Assembly (NCBI GenBank): GCA_948567375.1
Contig: OX419760.1
Span: 6,200,001 to 6,264,000 of the forward strand
Direction of reading: 5' to 3'
From: Lunularia cruciata
Taxonomy: Eukaryota; Streptophyta; Marchantiopsida; Lunulariales; Lunulariaceae
Length of the DNA stretch: 64,000 nucleotides
The notes below the pieces were generated by a model that was given only the letters and a program-made list of their open reading frames with translations, made no database searches and was not told the DNA's origin. Position 1 is the stretch's first letter. Each line of letters opens with the position of its first letter. A program made the translations under genes and the position numbers. Positions 48,230 through 59,793 of this stretch are shown here, in pieces.

Positions 48230-49140
48230 ATGGCGGCAATACCAGACATTATCCTTGTAATGAAGCAACAAATCAAGCACCTTACTCAATTGTTGGATGA
48301 ACAAAGGCAATAACGACAAGAACATATAGAGAGAGCACCAATTTGAGATGGAGAAGATCACATCCGATTTCCAAAACCCAAGGTGTTTGAAGGCAAGAAT
48401 CTTCCAAGAATAGTAGAGAATTTTGTGCTTGACTACAAACGTTACTTTGAAGCCACCAACCTTCAAGATGAATAAAAACAGATCCTCTTGGCTTCTAGCC
48501 AATTGGATGGTGTGGCAAAACTTTGGTGGTGATTCCAAGTGGAGCAAGCAAAACAACAAATTTTTGTACCAATTTTGATATGGGAAGAATTCAAGGATGC
48601 ATTACTTGGTTGATTTCAAACTATAAATGCAACCCGAGTTGCACAAGATAAGTTAGCGGAGTTGAAGTAGATTGGCTCTATAAGGAGCTACATCATACAA
48701 TTCGGAATATAATCATGCAAATTCCAGATATACAAGAAGGTGAAGTTCTAGATTGATTTTTGCGGAGATTGAAGGCACAAACCAAATTGGAGGTGACCAT
48801 GCAGGAACCACAAAATGTAAAAGAAACCATGCAATTGGTTGAGCGCTTTGATTCCTTGGTTGCAACAACTTGGTCTCAACCTCAACCTACGTAAAGCTAC
48901 TAGTACACTATGCATGGGTGGAGGAGCCAATACTAATGGAGATTGATGCTATCCAACAAAGACCACTTGGTACAACGGATAGAGAAAGATTATGACAAAA
49001 TGGAGGTTGTTTTTATTGTTGCCAAGTTGGACATCACATTGTTGAATGTCCATTCAGGAATGAATGACCTTGACAAGTTGCCCAGATGGAGTTTGTGGAA
49101 AAAAATGATCAAGGAAATGAGGAATCCCAATAGGAAATTT
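48230..49140 (+). pseudogene. Element C gag
   Basis: The frame from the ATG at 48230 reads MAAIPDIILVMKQQIKHLTQ, then FPKPKVFEGKNLPRIVENFV, YKRYFEATNLQDE and LASSQLDGVAKLWW, a typical plant gypsy capsid. Stops interrupt it where Gln, Arg and Trp are expected. The zinc knuckle CFYCCQVGHHIVEC (CX2CX4HX4C) is intact at 49008-49049, in another register of the same broken ORF. Confidence 0.88.
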
Positions 49141-51140
49141 TGAGCCGCCTACTGGGAGCTTGATTAGTTCCAATGGGATTGAAGGCTAGACCTATGCAAG
49201 TTTGCTTCACTTGCAAGGTACAATATCTAATCAGGGTTGTAGGATTTTGGTTGATTCTGGAAGTTCAAAGAATTTCATTTTTATGTAAGTAGCAAAGGAA
49301 TTGGGTATTCCTATCAAGCCAATGATTGGAAGTAGATTGATGATGGCGGATGGTAGAAAGGGTTCTGCATTCCATACTTCACATCCTGTTACTTTTAAGA
49401 TTAGGAAGGAGTATTTGGAGTGTATGAGGTTTGTAGTGGCACCTTTACACTATGATGTCATTCTAAGACTACCTTGGCTTGAACGTCATAAGGTTCAATT
49501 TGATTGGACTTGACAACAAATTCAAGTACAACACCAAGGTAGGAATTTCCGATTAGGTTGTTTGGCATCTCTAAGTAAGACACCTAAGAAAAGCCAGTCC
49601 CAGGATGGGAAGTTTGTTGAGAAGGTAGCCATAGAGCATGCCTTGAAGGGAGAGGAGCACCAAGATTGGAAGTTTGCCAGGAAGGCAACCATGGAGCAAG
49701 CTTTGAAGAGAAGTGAGTCCATAGATGGGAAGTTTGTTAATGAAGCAGCCATAGAGCAAGCTTTGAAGGAAGATAGGTCTGTTTTGTGGTGTGAATCAAA
49801 CAAATTGCATAAGGACAATCTGGGGAGAGACAAAAGCCTCATCAAGCAAGGGTTGATCAGATAGTTCAGGAGTTTGCGGGCATGTTTCCGGATGATCTAC
49901 TAAAGGGATTACCCTCTGATCGTGGTATGCTCTTCAAGATTGAGTTATTGCCAAAGAGTACTCCAATGAATAGACCAATCTATAGGCTCTCACCAAAGGA
50001 GTTGGAAGAGTTGCAAACAACACTTACAATTTTTTTAGAGAAGGACTTCATACAACATAGTACCTCTCCTTGGGGAGCACCGGTACTATTTGTTCCAAAG
50101 AAGGATGGAGGACTTTGTTTCTATATTGATTGTCGTGGGCTCAATAAGCAAATAGTGAAGAATGCATATCTCTTGCCTCAGATTGATGACTTGCTTGATC
50201 AATTGAGTGGAGCATGATACTTTTCCATACTGGATCTTTGCAATGGCTATTGGCAAATCCACATTGATAGGGAGGATGTGCAAAAGATTACCTTTAGCAC
50301 AATGTATGGACATTTTGAGTGGAGAGTTCTACCTTTTGGGCTCACTAATGCTTCAACGATCTTCATGGATCATATGCATTGGGTGTTAGATGGACTATTG
50401 GATCGGTACGTGGTGGTGTTCTTGGATGATATCTTAATCTATAGCAAGACAGAGGCAAAACACGTGAATCATGTGCAGGAAGTCCTAAAATGACTATGAC
50501 AATAGAAATTTTATTGCAAGAAGTTGAGTGTGCCTTTTGGCAAAAAGAAGTTACCTTCTTGGGTCACAAGATCTCATTAGAGGAGATAAAGATGGAAGAG
50601 GAGAAAATCAAGGCCACTATTGATTGGCCTACTCCAAAGGACGTTATAGAAGTATGGGCATTTAATAGATTGGCTAGTTTTGACCGACCGTTCATTCATT
50701 ATTATGCTCATGTGGCTACACCATTGACTAACCTCTTGGGAAAGAACTTGAGCTTCCAATGGACCACCAAGCACAAAGAAGCATTCTAGAAGTTGAAACA
50801 TATGGTGTCTTCAAGACCCATCCTTCAATTGTATGATCCTCAACTACCCTGTGTGGTTGATTTTGAGACTTCTAACTTTGCAATTGGAGCCGTGTTGCAA
50901 TAAGAATCCCCAGATGGACTACATCCCATTGCCTTTGTGTCTCACCGACTAAATGCAGCTAAAAGAAATTACTTTGCTCAAGACCAAGAACAACTTGCAA
51001 TGGTATATGCCACCAAGGTATGGAAGCATTATCTCTTGGAGAAACAAGTGATCATGCAAACTAATCAAAAACCATTGTTGCAGACCTTACACTTGGAACA
51101 CATGAAGAGTTGACATCATCGATGGGAGGAAAAACTCCAA
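49141..51140 (+). pseudogene. Element C protease, RT and RNase H
   Basis: Protease: RILVDSGSSKNF with the catalytic DSG at 49253-49261, then IPIKPMIGSRLMMADGRKGS and HYDVILRLPWLERHKVQFDW. RT (about 49882-50490): [33 protein letters not shown], a TGA in GA*YFS (50215-50217), VLPFGLTNAS and YVVVFLDDILIYSK with both catalytic Asp. Frame changes follow, then the connection (FLGHKISLEEIKME) and RNase H (VVDFETSNFAIGAVL, LHPIAFVSHRLNAAKRNYFA). Gln-to-stop changes occur in RNase H. Confidence 0.92.
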
Positions 51141-52795
51141 TTGTTTGACATCAAACTTGAGTACAAACCAGGTCAGTTCTATGTCATCCTTGATGCTCTA
51201 TCACAGCAATCTGATTTGAAGTCTCTTCTTCTCATCACGACAATAATTACGATAGTGTCAATTGACTCCAAGGTCCAAAACAAGGTTTGGTCAATGCTAC
51301 AACAAGATCCCTTTTTCCAAATAGTACATGGTTGTCTTACAACATGCAACAAGGAGTACAACACCTTCTCCTTCAAGGAAGGCCTTCTATTCCATGAGGA
51401 CCAAATCTATGTTCCAACCAAAGGTGATCTCCAACTTGTATGCCTTCAAGAAGCCCATGATTTACCAATAGTTGGGCACATGGGTGTGGACAAGACTTTG
51501 GGTACCCTCCAACACCAATGATGGTGGCCCAACATGACACAAGATGTTTGAGAGTTTGTCCAATTGTGTGAGAGTTGCCAATGTAACAAGGCCAACAATA
51601 AGAAGCCGAGTGGACTCCTTCAACCACTCTCCATTCCATCCACTCGATAGGAACACATGAGCTTGGATCTCATCATATCCTTACCCTAGACAAAACAAGG
51701 ACCTACAACAATCGTGGTGTTTGTGGATAAGCTCAGTAAGAAAATCCACTTGGCACCAACCTTTGATAACGTGGATGCTCCAACCTTAATGTTAATCTAC
51801 TTCGATAATGTCTTCAAGCATCATGGGATGCCCAACATGTACTCATCTCCAACCGTGATCCTCAATTCATTGGGAAATTTTGGCAAGCACTCTTCCAAAT
51901 ACTCGGCACTAAGCTTGCTTTGTCCACAACATATCATCCTCAAACTGATGGACAAACTGAATGTGCAAATCATACCTTGGAGGATATACTACATGCCTTT
52001 GTCAATGTCTACCATACCAATTGGGATAAATGTCTTGCAGTTGCAGAATTTACCTACAATAATTGTAAATAGGCAAGCACCAGAATTTACCTACAATAAT
52101 TTCAAACAAGCAGCATCGGATTTTCTCCCTTCTTTCTCAATTTTGGCCAAGATCCGCTTGTTCTAGATTCTCTTCTTACTCCTCCTCCATCTTAGGTCCC
52201 TCATACTTCCACCTTCTTGACCACCATATCCCAATCTCTCCAACAAGCCAAATCTCACCTCCTTGTTGCTCAGAATCGTCAAAAACAATATGCAGACCAC
52301 ATTCATCTTGATTTCACCTTTGAAGTTGGTAATAAAGTCATGCTATCCTCTAGTAACCTACCCCTCCCACTTGATACCCAAGTTTGTAAACTCACCCCTA
52401 ATTGGATAGGACCCTTTGAGGTCACCCAAATCATCTCTCTTGTTGCTTATTGACTTGCTTTACCTTGTTATATGTGCATCCACCCTGTCTTTCACATTTC
52501 CAAGTTGAAACCTTTTATTCCTAACCCATCTTCTTTTTCCTCTTGTATCCAACCTCCTCGTACTCCCATCCCTATCAATGATCATGAGGAGTACAAAGTT
52601 GATTGCATCCTTGTACATTGCCACATTCAACAAGGATGTCAACAACATACGGAGTACAAGGTCTTTTAGAAAGGGTATCCCCTTCATGATGCCACATGGG
52701 AACCTCTTTCTCACCTCTAGAATGCACAGATGACCATCTAGGAGTTTGAAGCTTCAATGGCAACGAGGATGTCACCAACTAGTGGTGGGGGAATA
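51141..52795 (+). pseudogene. Element C integrase and chromodomain
   Basis: KLEYKPGQFYVILDALSQQ ends RNase H. The integrase zinc module shows EAHDLPIVGHMGVDKTLGTL and CESCQCNKAN. The catalytic core has VVFVDKLSKKIHLAPTFDNV, KHHGMPNM, a frameshift, then YHPQTDGQTECANHTLEDIL, which keeps the catalytic Glu. After the GPF/Y-like NWIGPFEVTQI and FHISKLKPF comes a chromodomain (about 52580-52720): EEYKVDCILVHCHIQQGCQQ, HTEYKVF*KGYP and HDATWEPLSHL. The chromodomain defines chromoviruses and guides integration to modified histone H3. The stop in the middle replaces the aromatic Trp of the chromodomain cage. Confidence 0.92.
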
Positions 52796-53219
52796 TGTAA
52801 CAATATGGAGTTTAGTGACAAAGTTAGTAGGGCTAACAACGTAGCAAATAAGATAAATTAGCCTAGAATATTCCAGAAGTATCTAGGAAGCTTCTTGGGA
52901 AGCTTCCGGCTAGCATAATTTGCATCTCAAGTAAGTAGCTTCTAGAAGGAAGCTCCTAGAAGGTTCCAACTAGCTTAGCTTGCATGCCAAGTAAGTGACT
53001 TCTAGAAGGAAGCTTCTTGAGAAGCTTCCCAATTAACTTAGCTTGCACTCCAAGAAAGCGGATCAAAGAAGCTTCTTGAGAAGCTTCTCAAGAGCCTTGT
53101 ATGATCCCTATAAATACAAGAGCCAAACTCATGCTAGGCATGCGGAGTTTTCCCTCATTCAAGTGTCCCAATGTGAGCTTCCATTCTCTTATTTCTCTCC
53201 TCGATCACGGTCTTTTACA
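52796..53219 (+). repeat. Element C 3' LTR
   Basis: 424 bp, TGTAACA to TTTTACA. It contains GAATATTCCAGAA (52866-52878) and TATAAATA (53109-53116). It differs from the 5' LTR by about one substitution per ten to fifteen bases by eye, plus a short insertion, so the insertion is not recent. Confidence 0.95.
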
Positions 53220-53224
53220 AATAC

Positions 53225-53642
53225 CTTGGGCTTTGGAAATCAGATTTGCTCTTCTCCTTCTTGAAATGATGCTTTGTCTACATGCTCTTATCATTGATGG
53301 TCTTGTTCTTCCAAAAATTGAGAAAGGTGCTTGATTTGTTGCTACATAGCAAAGATAACTTCAACCATTTCCACCATGATTATTACTCTATCAAACTACC
53401 TACAATTATCTAAATTAATACATAGATGCAACACATCCACCATTTTCCATAAGTTACAATTGGAAGTACCAAAGGTTCATCGAACAAGGTGATTGCATTC
53501 AAAAATTTCTACCCAAAGCATGAGATGTTGAACTATGGGAATGATGCTTGTGTGGTACATGGACACAAAAATACTAATGATTTAATGGAAATAAATTTAG
53601 TGGTCCATAAGTTCCATCCATCACATTCTTGCTTGATACCAA
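53225..53642 (-). pseudogene. Element B 5' gag leader and primer site
   Basis: Leftwards from the PBS (53627-53641) to the C insertion point. The plus-strand text matches A at 45440-45850 (for example AAATACCTTGGGCTTTGGAA and ATTTCCATAAGTTACAATT-like blocks). This confirms that C landed in B's gag. Confidence 0.85.
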
Positions 53643-54823
53643 TGAAAAAGACCAAGGAGACAAAGAGTAGAATGAAATATCAAATATAAAGATCACATTG
53701 AGATTCTTGAACAAGGGAAATTCCAAATGCCTAACATGAGCTTAGGCTTTGGTATTTATAGAGAATATACAAGACTCTTAAGAAGCTTCATAAAGCCAAC
53801 TTCTTAGAGTGCAAGCCAAGCTAACCAAGAAGCTTCTTGAGAAAGCTTCCTTCTAGAAGCCACCTACTTGATGTGCAAGTGTAATCTTTTGAGGATAGGA
53901 GATCCAAAGAGAAACACAAAAGAAGAGACACACAATTTCACACTCAACTTCCAATGCCCCAAAGGAACAGCTTGATTGTATTATATAGCATAGGGGACTC
54001 CTCCTAAGGAAGCTCCACCCTTGGATCAGATACATGGATTGATGACATGTAAGCAAGCTATACCCTTATATTGGTTGCATGCATGGGTGACATTTGAATT
54101 TTGATCCTACCTGGTTGGTCAAACCATCTTTGATTAGAAAGAATCTTCCAATAAGAATCTCCAAATTGTGTGGGTGAGGTATTGTTGGAAAGCTCTAGAT
54201 GAGAGAAACCTAGGGGGAGGAAAGGCCAAACTTTCTTATGATTGGGGGGAGGAGAATGTGCAAATTTTTTAGGCCTAATTCATCCATTTAGGCCTCCAAA
54301 CTTGGCTATGAAGTTTCTAGGCTATTTTCAGCTCTTGCCCTATTAGTAGAAGTCCTCTTTTGGTAACACATCTATCTTAACTACCTAACCCATCATGCAT
54401 AAAATCCTTTTATATGCTACCAAGCCAATTTCCACCTTTAGATAATATGTCTAGCTTTTGGTATTACAAATTCAAGCTATTTTTGGCTCTTGCCCTATTT
54501 GTAGAAGTACTCTTTTGGTAAAACCTCTATTTGATCTACCTAGCCCATCATACATAGCATCCTTCCAGATGTTACAAAGCCAATTTTCTACTCTAGATGA
54601 TATGTCTAGCTATTGGTATTACAATAAGCTAAGCTAGCCAAAAAGCTTCCCAAGAAACTTCCTCCTAGAAGTCATCATTTGGCATGCACATGACCCAATA
54701 CTTAGAAGGTACCAAGTAGCTTCCTAGATGCTTCTAGAATATTCTTATAATTCTTGGCTAATTTGGCCTATTTGCTACTTTTTTAGTCTTGACTAACTTG
54801 TCTATAAACTCCATATTGTTACA
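53643..54823 (-). repeat. Element B 5' LTR with embedded family D LTR
   Basis: 1181 bp, plus-strand ends TGAAAAAGACC and TATTGTTACA. Outside the embedded LTR (53880-54623) it aligns with A's LTR. It contains TTCTAGAATATTC (54732-54744). Confidence 0.9.
53880..54623 (-). mobile_element. Family D solo LTR embedded in B 5' LTR
   Basis: 744 bp, TGTAATC to ATTACA, flanked by GCAAG and ATAAG (a 5-bp duplication with two transitions). Its last about 320 bp hold the same tandem doubling seen at 32618 (CTAGCTTTTGGTATTACAAA near 54450 and CTAGCTATTGGTATTACAAT near 54608). Its occurrence at the same place in B's other LTR means it was already in B's LTR before B transposed here. Confidence 0.88.
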
Positions 54824-54828
54824 AAGGC

Positions 54829-55440
54829 AGTCTTGCGGAAGATGAAGACAAATATAAACAATCTAAGCAATGATGTATCCCAACAACAAACAAGACATGT
54901 TGACCAAATACAAGCAAAAAACAAAGAAGTGTTGACACTATAAGTAGAGTTGAAGAGAGCCAATGCCAAGACATTTGCCACAAAATCCCACTACAAGAAT
55001 CTTAAGGGGATTATGGACCTCTATGTCCAAGAGCTCCCTACAAGTTTGAAGTGACAATGAGAGAAAGTAAACTAGCCAAAGGCAATGGTTTGTGATGAAG
55101 TGATAGCAAAGCTCCAAAGTGCACAAAAAACTTGGAGAACAAATAGACGGGGCTACTTGTAATAAGAGGTCATATGGCAACTCAACTCCTAAACTTACTA
55201 GAACCAATAGCCAATGAAAACTCCCAATGTATAAAGATGAAGGACCTCAAGACAAAAATTGATGCACTAGAGAGGAACATCTATAGAAACAAACAACTAA
55301 AGGCATTGTCCATCAAGTTGCAAGGCCACACTAACTCCAAGTTCTAGGAGAGGCAAACTAGCTTTGCACAAGAAGTTGCCACTTACAAGAAGGAGCTGGT
55401 AGAACTCATTGAAATATGCATAGGAGTAGGTAGTTTGTCA
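54829..55440 (+). mobile_element. Element F, right part: coiled-coil ORF continued
   Basis: Directly after B's target duplication the plus strand reads MKTNINNLSNDVSQQQTRHV and VELKRANAKTFATKSHYKNL. Further on come MKDLKTKIDALERNIYRNKQ and EVATYKKELVELIEICIG, with stops between. The heptad-like Leu/Ile spacing and Lys/Glu content indicate a coiled coil. It is the likely continuation of 34816-36105. Confidence 0.45.
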
Positions 55441-56828
55441 TAAATACTACTAGATTGTCTAGCGTATGAGTATTGACTTCATATGAAACTAGAAGGGGCC
55501 AATGTTGTAAAGAATGACTACAATCCATCTTGTATTTAGGATAGGATTGTTTTTAGATTCACAGCACAAGTCTCTTTGTCTTTGTACATGCTTTGTGCAT
55601 TGTTAGTTAGGTTACAATACATAGATCTTGTGTTAGCTTGTCACCCAAAAAATAGCAATAGACAACAAATTATGAGGCTAAGGTGGCCATTCTATCTAGA
55701 CCTTGAAAATTGGGTTAGATTAGGATTCAATAAGTAGATAGGATGTGATTAACATTGAGTGCTATGGATGTAATTAGAAGATTTCCATTGCATTATAGCC
55801 ATTAGATCTCTTTGGCTATTAAGTAGGACATGTATAAAGAACCAAAGCTTTGTGATCCTGGTGTTCATTTAGTGCATCCTTCTTTTGCAAGTAAATGAAG
55901 TTTATATACCATCAAGACAAATGAGTTGATGTATGTGTATTTGTCTATGTTGTATATGAATGAATACAAGCTTAACTGAGTAGAAGTGAGGAATCTTGAT
56001 GTAGGAACAAAAGCACTTAAGTGAAGGGAATCATTTCTGTGGAACTAGGGTTTTTATCTTTAACAGCTCTACACAAGTCAAGGACAATATAGTGATAGAT
56101 TGCCAAGTGCTTGGTGTATTGTAAAGTAACATGAGCCAATAGATTAAGCAACAAGGTCCATTTAGGACTCTTGTGATGTTGTGCATTTGAGGAAGGATAT
56201 AATGCCACTTCAAGGTTGTAGTTGTTAGGGTAATTGGACTCTTTGAGGATCATACTCCCTCTTTGTACATGCATTCTAAGTTACGGCTTGTAGAATGTTA
56301 TTGCATTGCTTATCTTGTACAACCACAAACTTCATGATGTGAATAAGAATCTCAATACATATGATTGTCTTAATGCTAGTAAGTTGAAATCTGGTTGTAC
56401 AAGTGGCAAGCAAGGAAATTTTGAGGCAAAGTGACTTCATTACAAATGAACCATCACATTTATGAATCATTTGGGTCAAAATTATAGTGAGTATCACTAA
56501 TTTTGATTTATCTTTTCATAGTGCACTAAGTGTGATGACATCTTTTGGGAATGACTCTGCCCAAGAGGTTAACCATGAAACAATAGTGGTCAAAATTATG
56601 ACATTTAATCTCATTTTTAGTCATGTTCAACTTGTATCCTTGAGGGACTAATTTATTATTATCAAAATAATATGAATTTGAATTACACTTGGTCACTAAA
56701 TTTCAAGGTGTTGCTACTAATGATACACTCTTTGGAGTGACTAGACTCAAGATAGCACAAGGCCATGAATGTCATCAAGGAATTGAGTTACAAGAGACAT
56801 TCAAACCCCTTGTGAGGAGGGATTCTTC
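55441..56828. other. Unassigned, possible LTR-like stretch
   Basis: 55505-55990 starts TGTTGTAAAGAATGAC and includes a TATAAAG box near 55833, so it could be an LTR of element F. I find no matching terminal repeat or target duplication. 55990-56828 has no recognisable content. Confidence 0.3.
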
Positions 56829-57950
56829 TTGAGAAACCAAAAGAAAGAAGTTGAACTACCTTCCGCACTAGATAAAAATGCTCAAAAGGGAGTCATCCAT
56901 CTTGAGAGAAAATTAATGAATGATAATAAACTAGATGCTTGGCTTTTGTCTTTGAATAAAGGAACAATTGAATTTAAGAATGTCAAAAATCAACTACTTC
57001 CCACCTTCTCTTTGTTGTGCACCTCATTAACTAGTGATATCAATCACCATTTTGTGGTTGAAAAGAAAGATACTTGATGAGATTTCCACAAGGGCGACGT
57101 TTTGGAGAAGTTCATGCAAGTTCCTCTATTGAATTGGGAGGTTGGATGAGGATCTTCCTCATTGGACCCATTGAGCTTTTCATGATAGAGTCCAACTATC
57201 TTCAAAAGAAGAGATACTTTGGAATGAGGCCTAATATTGACCTAGGAAATGCATACAAAAGAAAATCAAATTCATTGCGATCCCTAACTTGACAACTCAA
57301 TGCTATCATCCAAGGACAAGTACAAAGCAAAAGGTTTTCCAAATCTTGTGCCTGCTTACAATCTGTTTAGTCATTCTCAGATGAAGGCTGATCCTTATAG
57401 TACCTTGCTATCTCTGGCCATGGTGAATCATGCTCCCTTCACATGACAAAACTATCAAAAGTTCAAGTAGAAGGATGAGGAGGAAGAACTGGATAATTTC
57501 CCAAGGGTATTCAAAGCAATTTTGATAGCAAATAAAAAGATGCAGACTTTGATTGTCTATGGATAGTATTGAGCCTATTGAGGAAGAAGCCTCAAAACTG
57601 GTACACACATGTCAGCCAAGATCCAATGAATGTAGTGGATTGGCCAACAATTTGGTGTTAGTTCTTGAATCATTTTAGGGAGTTGAACTACAAACAAATG
57701 CTTTTGTCCCGCTCAACAGTCTAGAGTGGAAACAAAAGGAAAAGTTCAGAGACTATACAAAAATGTTTCAAAGTCTTTTGAGGTGCCAAAATGAGGTGCC
57801 ACTCTAGGCTACTCAGATGCTCAAGCAATGGCCTGGTTCCCGGGAGTATTACACACAAAATTTCCTATTTTGCCAAAGAACGAGAACATGGTACATTGGC
57901 AAAGGTGTGTCACCACACTTATAGGTGTTTATGTCCATCACTCCAACACA
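56829..57950 (+). pseudogene. Retrotransposon gag-like ORF remnant
   Basis: Broken plus-strand frames. The first (56829-57077) reads ALDKNAQKGVIHLERKLMND. Later frames give NYQKFK, EEEELDNFPRVFKAILIANK, WYTHMSAK-like sequence, FLNHFRELNYKQMLL and LEWKQKEKFRDYTKMFQSLL, the layout of the Retrotrans_gag domain (W..F..HF.., then a helix with an E-K-F-R-Y-F pattern). Stops and shifts are frequent. It may belong to element F or to another element. Confidence 0.5.
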
Positions 57951-59793
57951 TAGGCTTTTTTTTAAACCCCTCTTCCTTCCTTAGCATAGATTATCTCTTC
58001 CTATTATTTAGGTGGAGAAAGAAATATTGAACAACCCCATTTAAGGAAAATTTGGAATATTACTGCTTAAGCATACAAATCAACAAAAAATACTTAAGAA
58101 TATCCTTTGTTCCACGAAAGAAAGAAAGAATCTATATCTACGATATAAACTGATGATTTTATTTAACCCACTGATTTTAGATTCTTAGTAATAATATTCA
58201 TGATTACCATTCCTAGTCGAAGTATAGCTTTTATAAAGAAAGTCAATCAGACTATATCAAAATATACTTCCATAAAATATATATTCTTTGTGTATCATAT
58301 CCAGTTGAAGATTAATATTTTACAAAGATAGTTAAATTAAATATTTACTTTCACAGTATATATATCTAAGACCTTCTGACTCTCATATCATCTCCAAAGC
58401 TAGAGTTTAATTACAAGGCTCACTTGGTTAAAATAAGATAAGAGCAATATTATAATAATTCATTATATTAAAATTTAATGCATTTTTATAACATTCTTTA
58501 TCTTCAACTAGATTAGGTAAGTGTATTAGATTTAAGCTCTATTTACTCCACTCTACCCATATAGTGAACTTATTAAGAAACCCAAGTACGAACTGATGCA
58601 AGTAACCATCAGTTAAGCATATGTGATATCATCGTTTGATGTTTCAGTATTCTTATGAAAATGAATTGTGACAACGTTAAAATGTATGGGACGTTCTATC
58701 TTCACCCCACTTTGTATTATTTTCAAAACATTTAACCCTCGATCCTGGCACTGGGATTAGTTTAGGTCGATTAATTTACAGTGTTGTAGTGTAAATAGCA
58801 AAATTGTGGTGGAAATGGCACGTCCCAAATATATAGTATCAGTTCATATCGTCGACATCTCAAATGGATATATTTGACAGGAATATGGAAAAAGCTCAAC
58901 AATTTCGATGTATTTCGATGTATGTTGATACTGAATGCAAAGTATCTTTCCTCTCACACACTTTTAATACAGCTTAACAATGGTAAAATATTCTACTCAG
59001 GCAAACATTCCCGCCAACAAAACTTAACCTCTATTAAGTTGATTCGTTGATTAAACTTGTGTTTTAGGACCGTGTACGACCGAGAGTCTGTACCGCCAAT
59101 TCACAGATTTACATCCTGTTCCGAAGGCCCAGTGAATAAGCAGACTTTCTAGTTCGCATTGCATTGCATGGATTCGGATGGCCCAGCTGCCCAATGCCGT
59201 GTGTTGTGTATCGTTTCCTTTGGCTGATCGGCTTTGTTCGGCTCACATGCTAATGTGTGGTGTCTCGGTCCTTTTCCTCCTCGTGGCCAATGGAACCGAT
59301 TTGTCCGGTCCTTGATCCGCTCTCTGCCGAAGAGAACGAGGAGGAAAGTGTTTTGGAGTGATCATTTCTTGTCGGCAGGCTCTAGACCAGGGGAGTAAGT
59401 TGGAGCGGGGGAGGTACAGTACCATTGTGTTTTGATGCCTTCGGGAGGGGAGGGAAAGAGAGGTGTTCGAGAACGTTTCCTCGTGGTCAATTGAACGCTG
59501 CATTGATGTTCCATGGTTCATGCAGGACGATTGTAGATTACAGTCGGGGGTGTGTCATGATCTGGAATGGAGCACACGATGGCGTCCTTTTGAAGCAAAT
59601 TGGTTGCTGAGCACTTCTGAGGTTTTTTCATGGATCTGTTCTGAAAGTCTGTGCACGAAGACGCGCCTGAGTTTGTTTGTTGTGAGAGATTTGGTGTAGG
59701 CGTTGTAGGTGCAGGTTAAGGTTGCCGCCTTGCTCACGAAGTTTGTCCAGTGAATAATTTTGTGCGGAGATTGTTCATTGAAGTGTACTTGTC
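57951..59793. other. Intergenic DNA and probable F-box gene promoter/5' UTR
   Basis: 57951-59000 is AT-rich without ORFs. From about 59050 CpG returns. 59200-59793 contains several upstream ATGs (for example 59425 and 59463 frames) and an acceptor-like GTAGGTGCAG near 59705-59714. The 5' UTR may therefore be long or spliced. Confidence 0.4.

Larger units (their letters stand above)
47574..53219 (+). mobile_element. Element C: near-complete chromovirus nested in B
   Basis: 5646 bp flanked by the exact target duplication AATAC (47569-47573, 53220-53224). It interrupts element B sequence that is continuous in A near 45440 (AAATACCTTAGGCTTTG). LTRs are 47574-47958 and 52796-53219 with TGTAA/TTACA ends. 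The primer site TGGTATCAAAGTAAGA starts at 47960 and the polypurine tract GGTGGGGGAATA ends at 52795. Gag, protease, RT, RNase H, integrase and chromodomain are in order on the plus strand. Intact TSDs and catalytic residues make it the best preserved of the three, but several stops and frameshifts prevent expression of a full polyprotein. Confidence 0.95.
36111..54823 (-). mobile_element. Element B: chromovirus-type Ty3/gypsy, host of nested insertions
   Basis: Its outer ends are the 3' LTR (36111-37205) and 5' LTR (53643-54823). The flanks GAGGC (36106-36110) and AAGGC (54824-54828) are a 5-bp target duplication with one change. The primer site TGGTATCAAGCAAGA (53627-53641, minus) matches initiator tRNA-Met. 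The internal region is split by element C between 47568 and 53225, by element A between 40672 and 46347, and by a family D LTR near 37268-37815. Removing these leaves gag, protease, RT, RNase H and integrase in the normal order. The RT active site reads FLND instead of FLDD, the protease D-S-G reads DFG, and the integrase Glu is Lys, so it is dead. Confidence 0.9.

Noticed and set aside
48185-48559. 124-codon minus-strand ORF
   Set aside because: It lies antisense to element C gag, whose plus-strand frame shows clear capsid sequence. The minus frame is a shadow.
36240-54800. Frequent GAAGCTTC palindromes considered as a CRISPR-like or satellite array
   Set aside because: They are irregularly spaced and confined to the LTRs of A, B and C, so they are LTR sequence, not an array.
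55505-55990. Possible complete LTR of element F
   Set aside because: TG start and TATA-like box only; no second copy, no matching CA end and no target duplication found.
59425-59699. Upstream ORFs before the F-box gene as separate coding genes
   Set aside because: Overlapping short frames without domains directly upstream of the F-box start; better explained as 5' UTR or intron.
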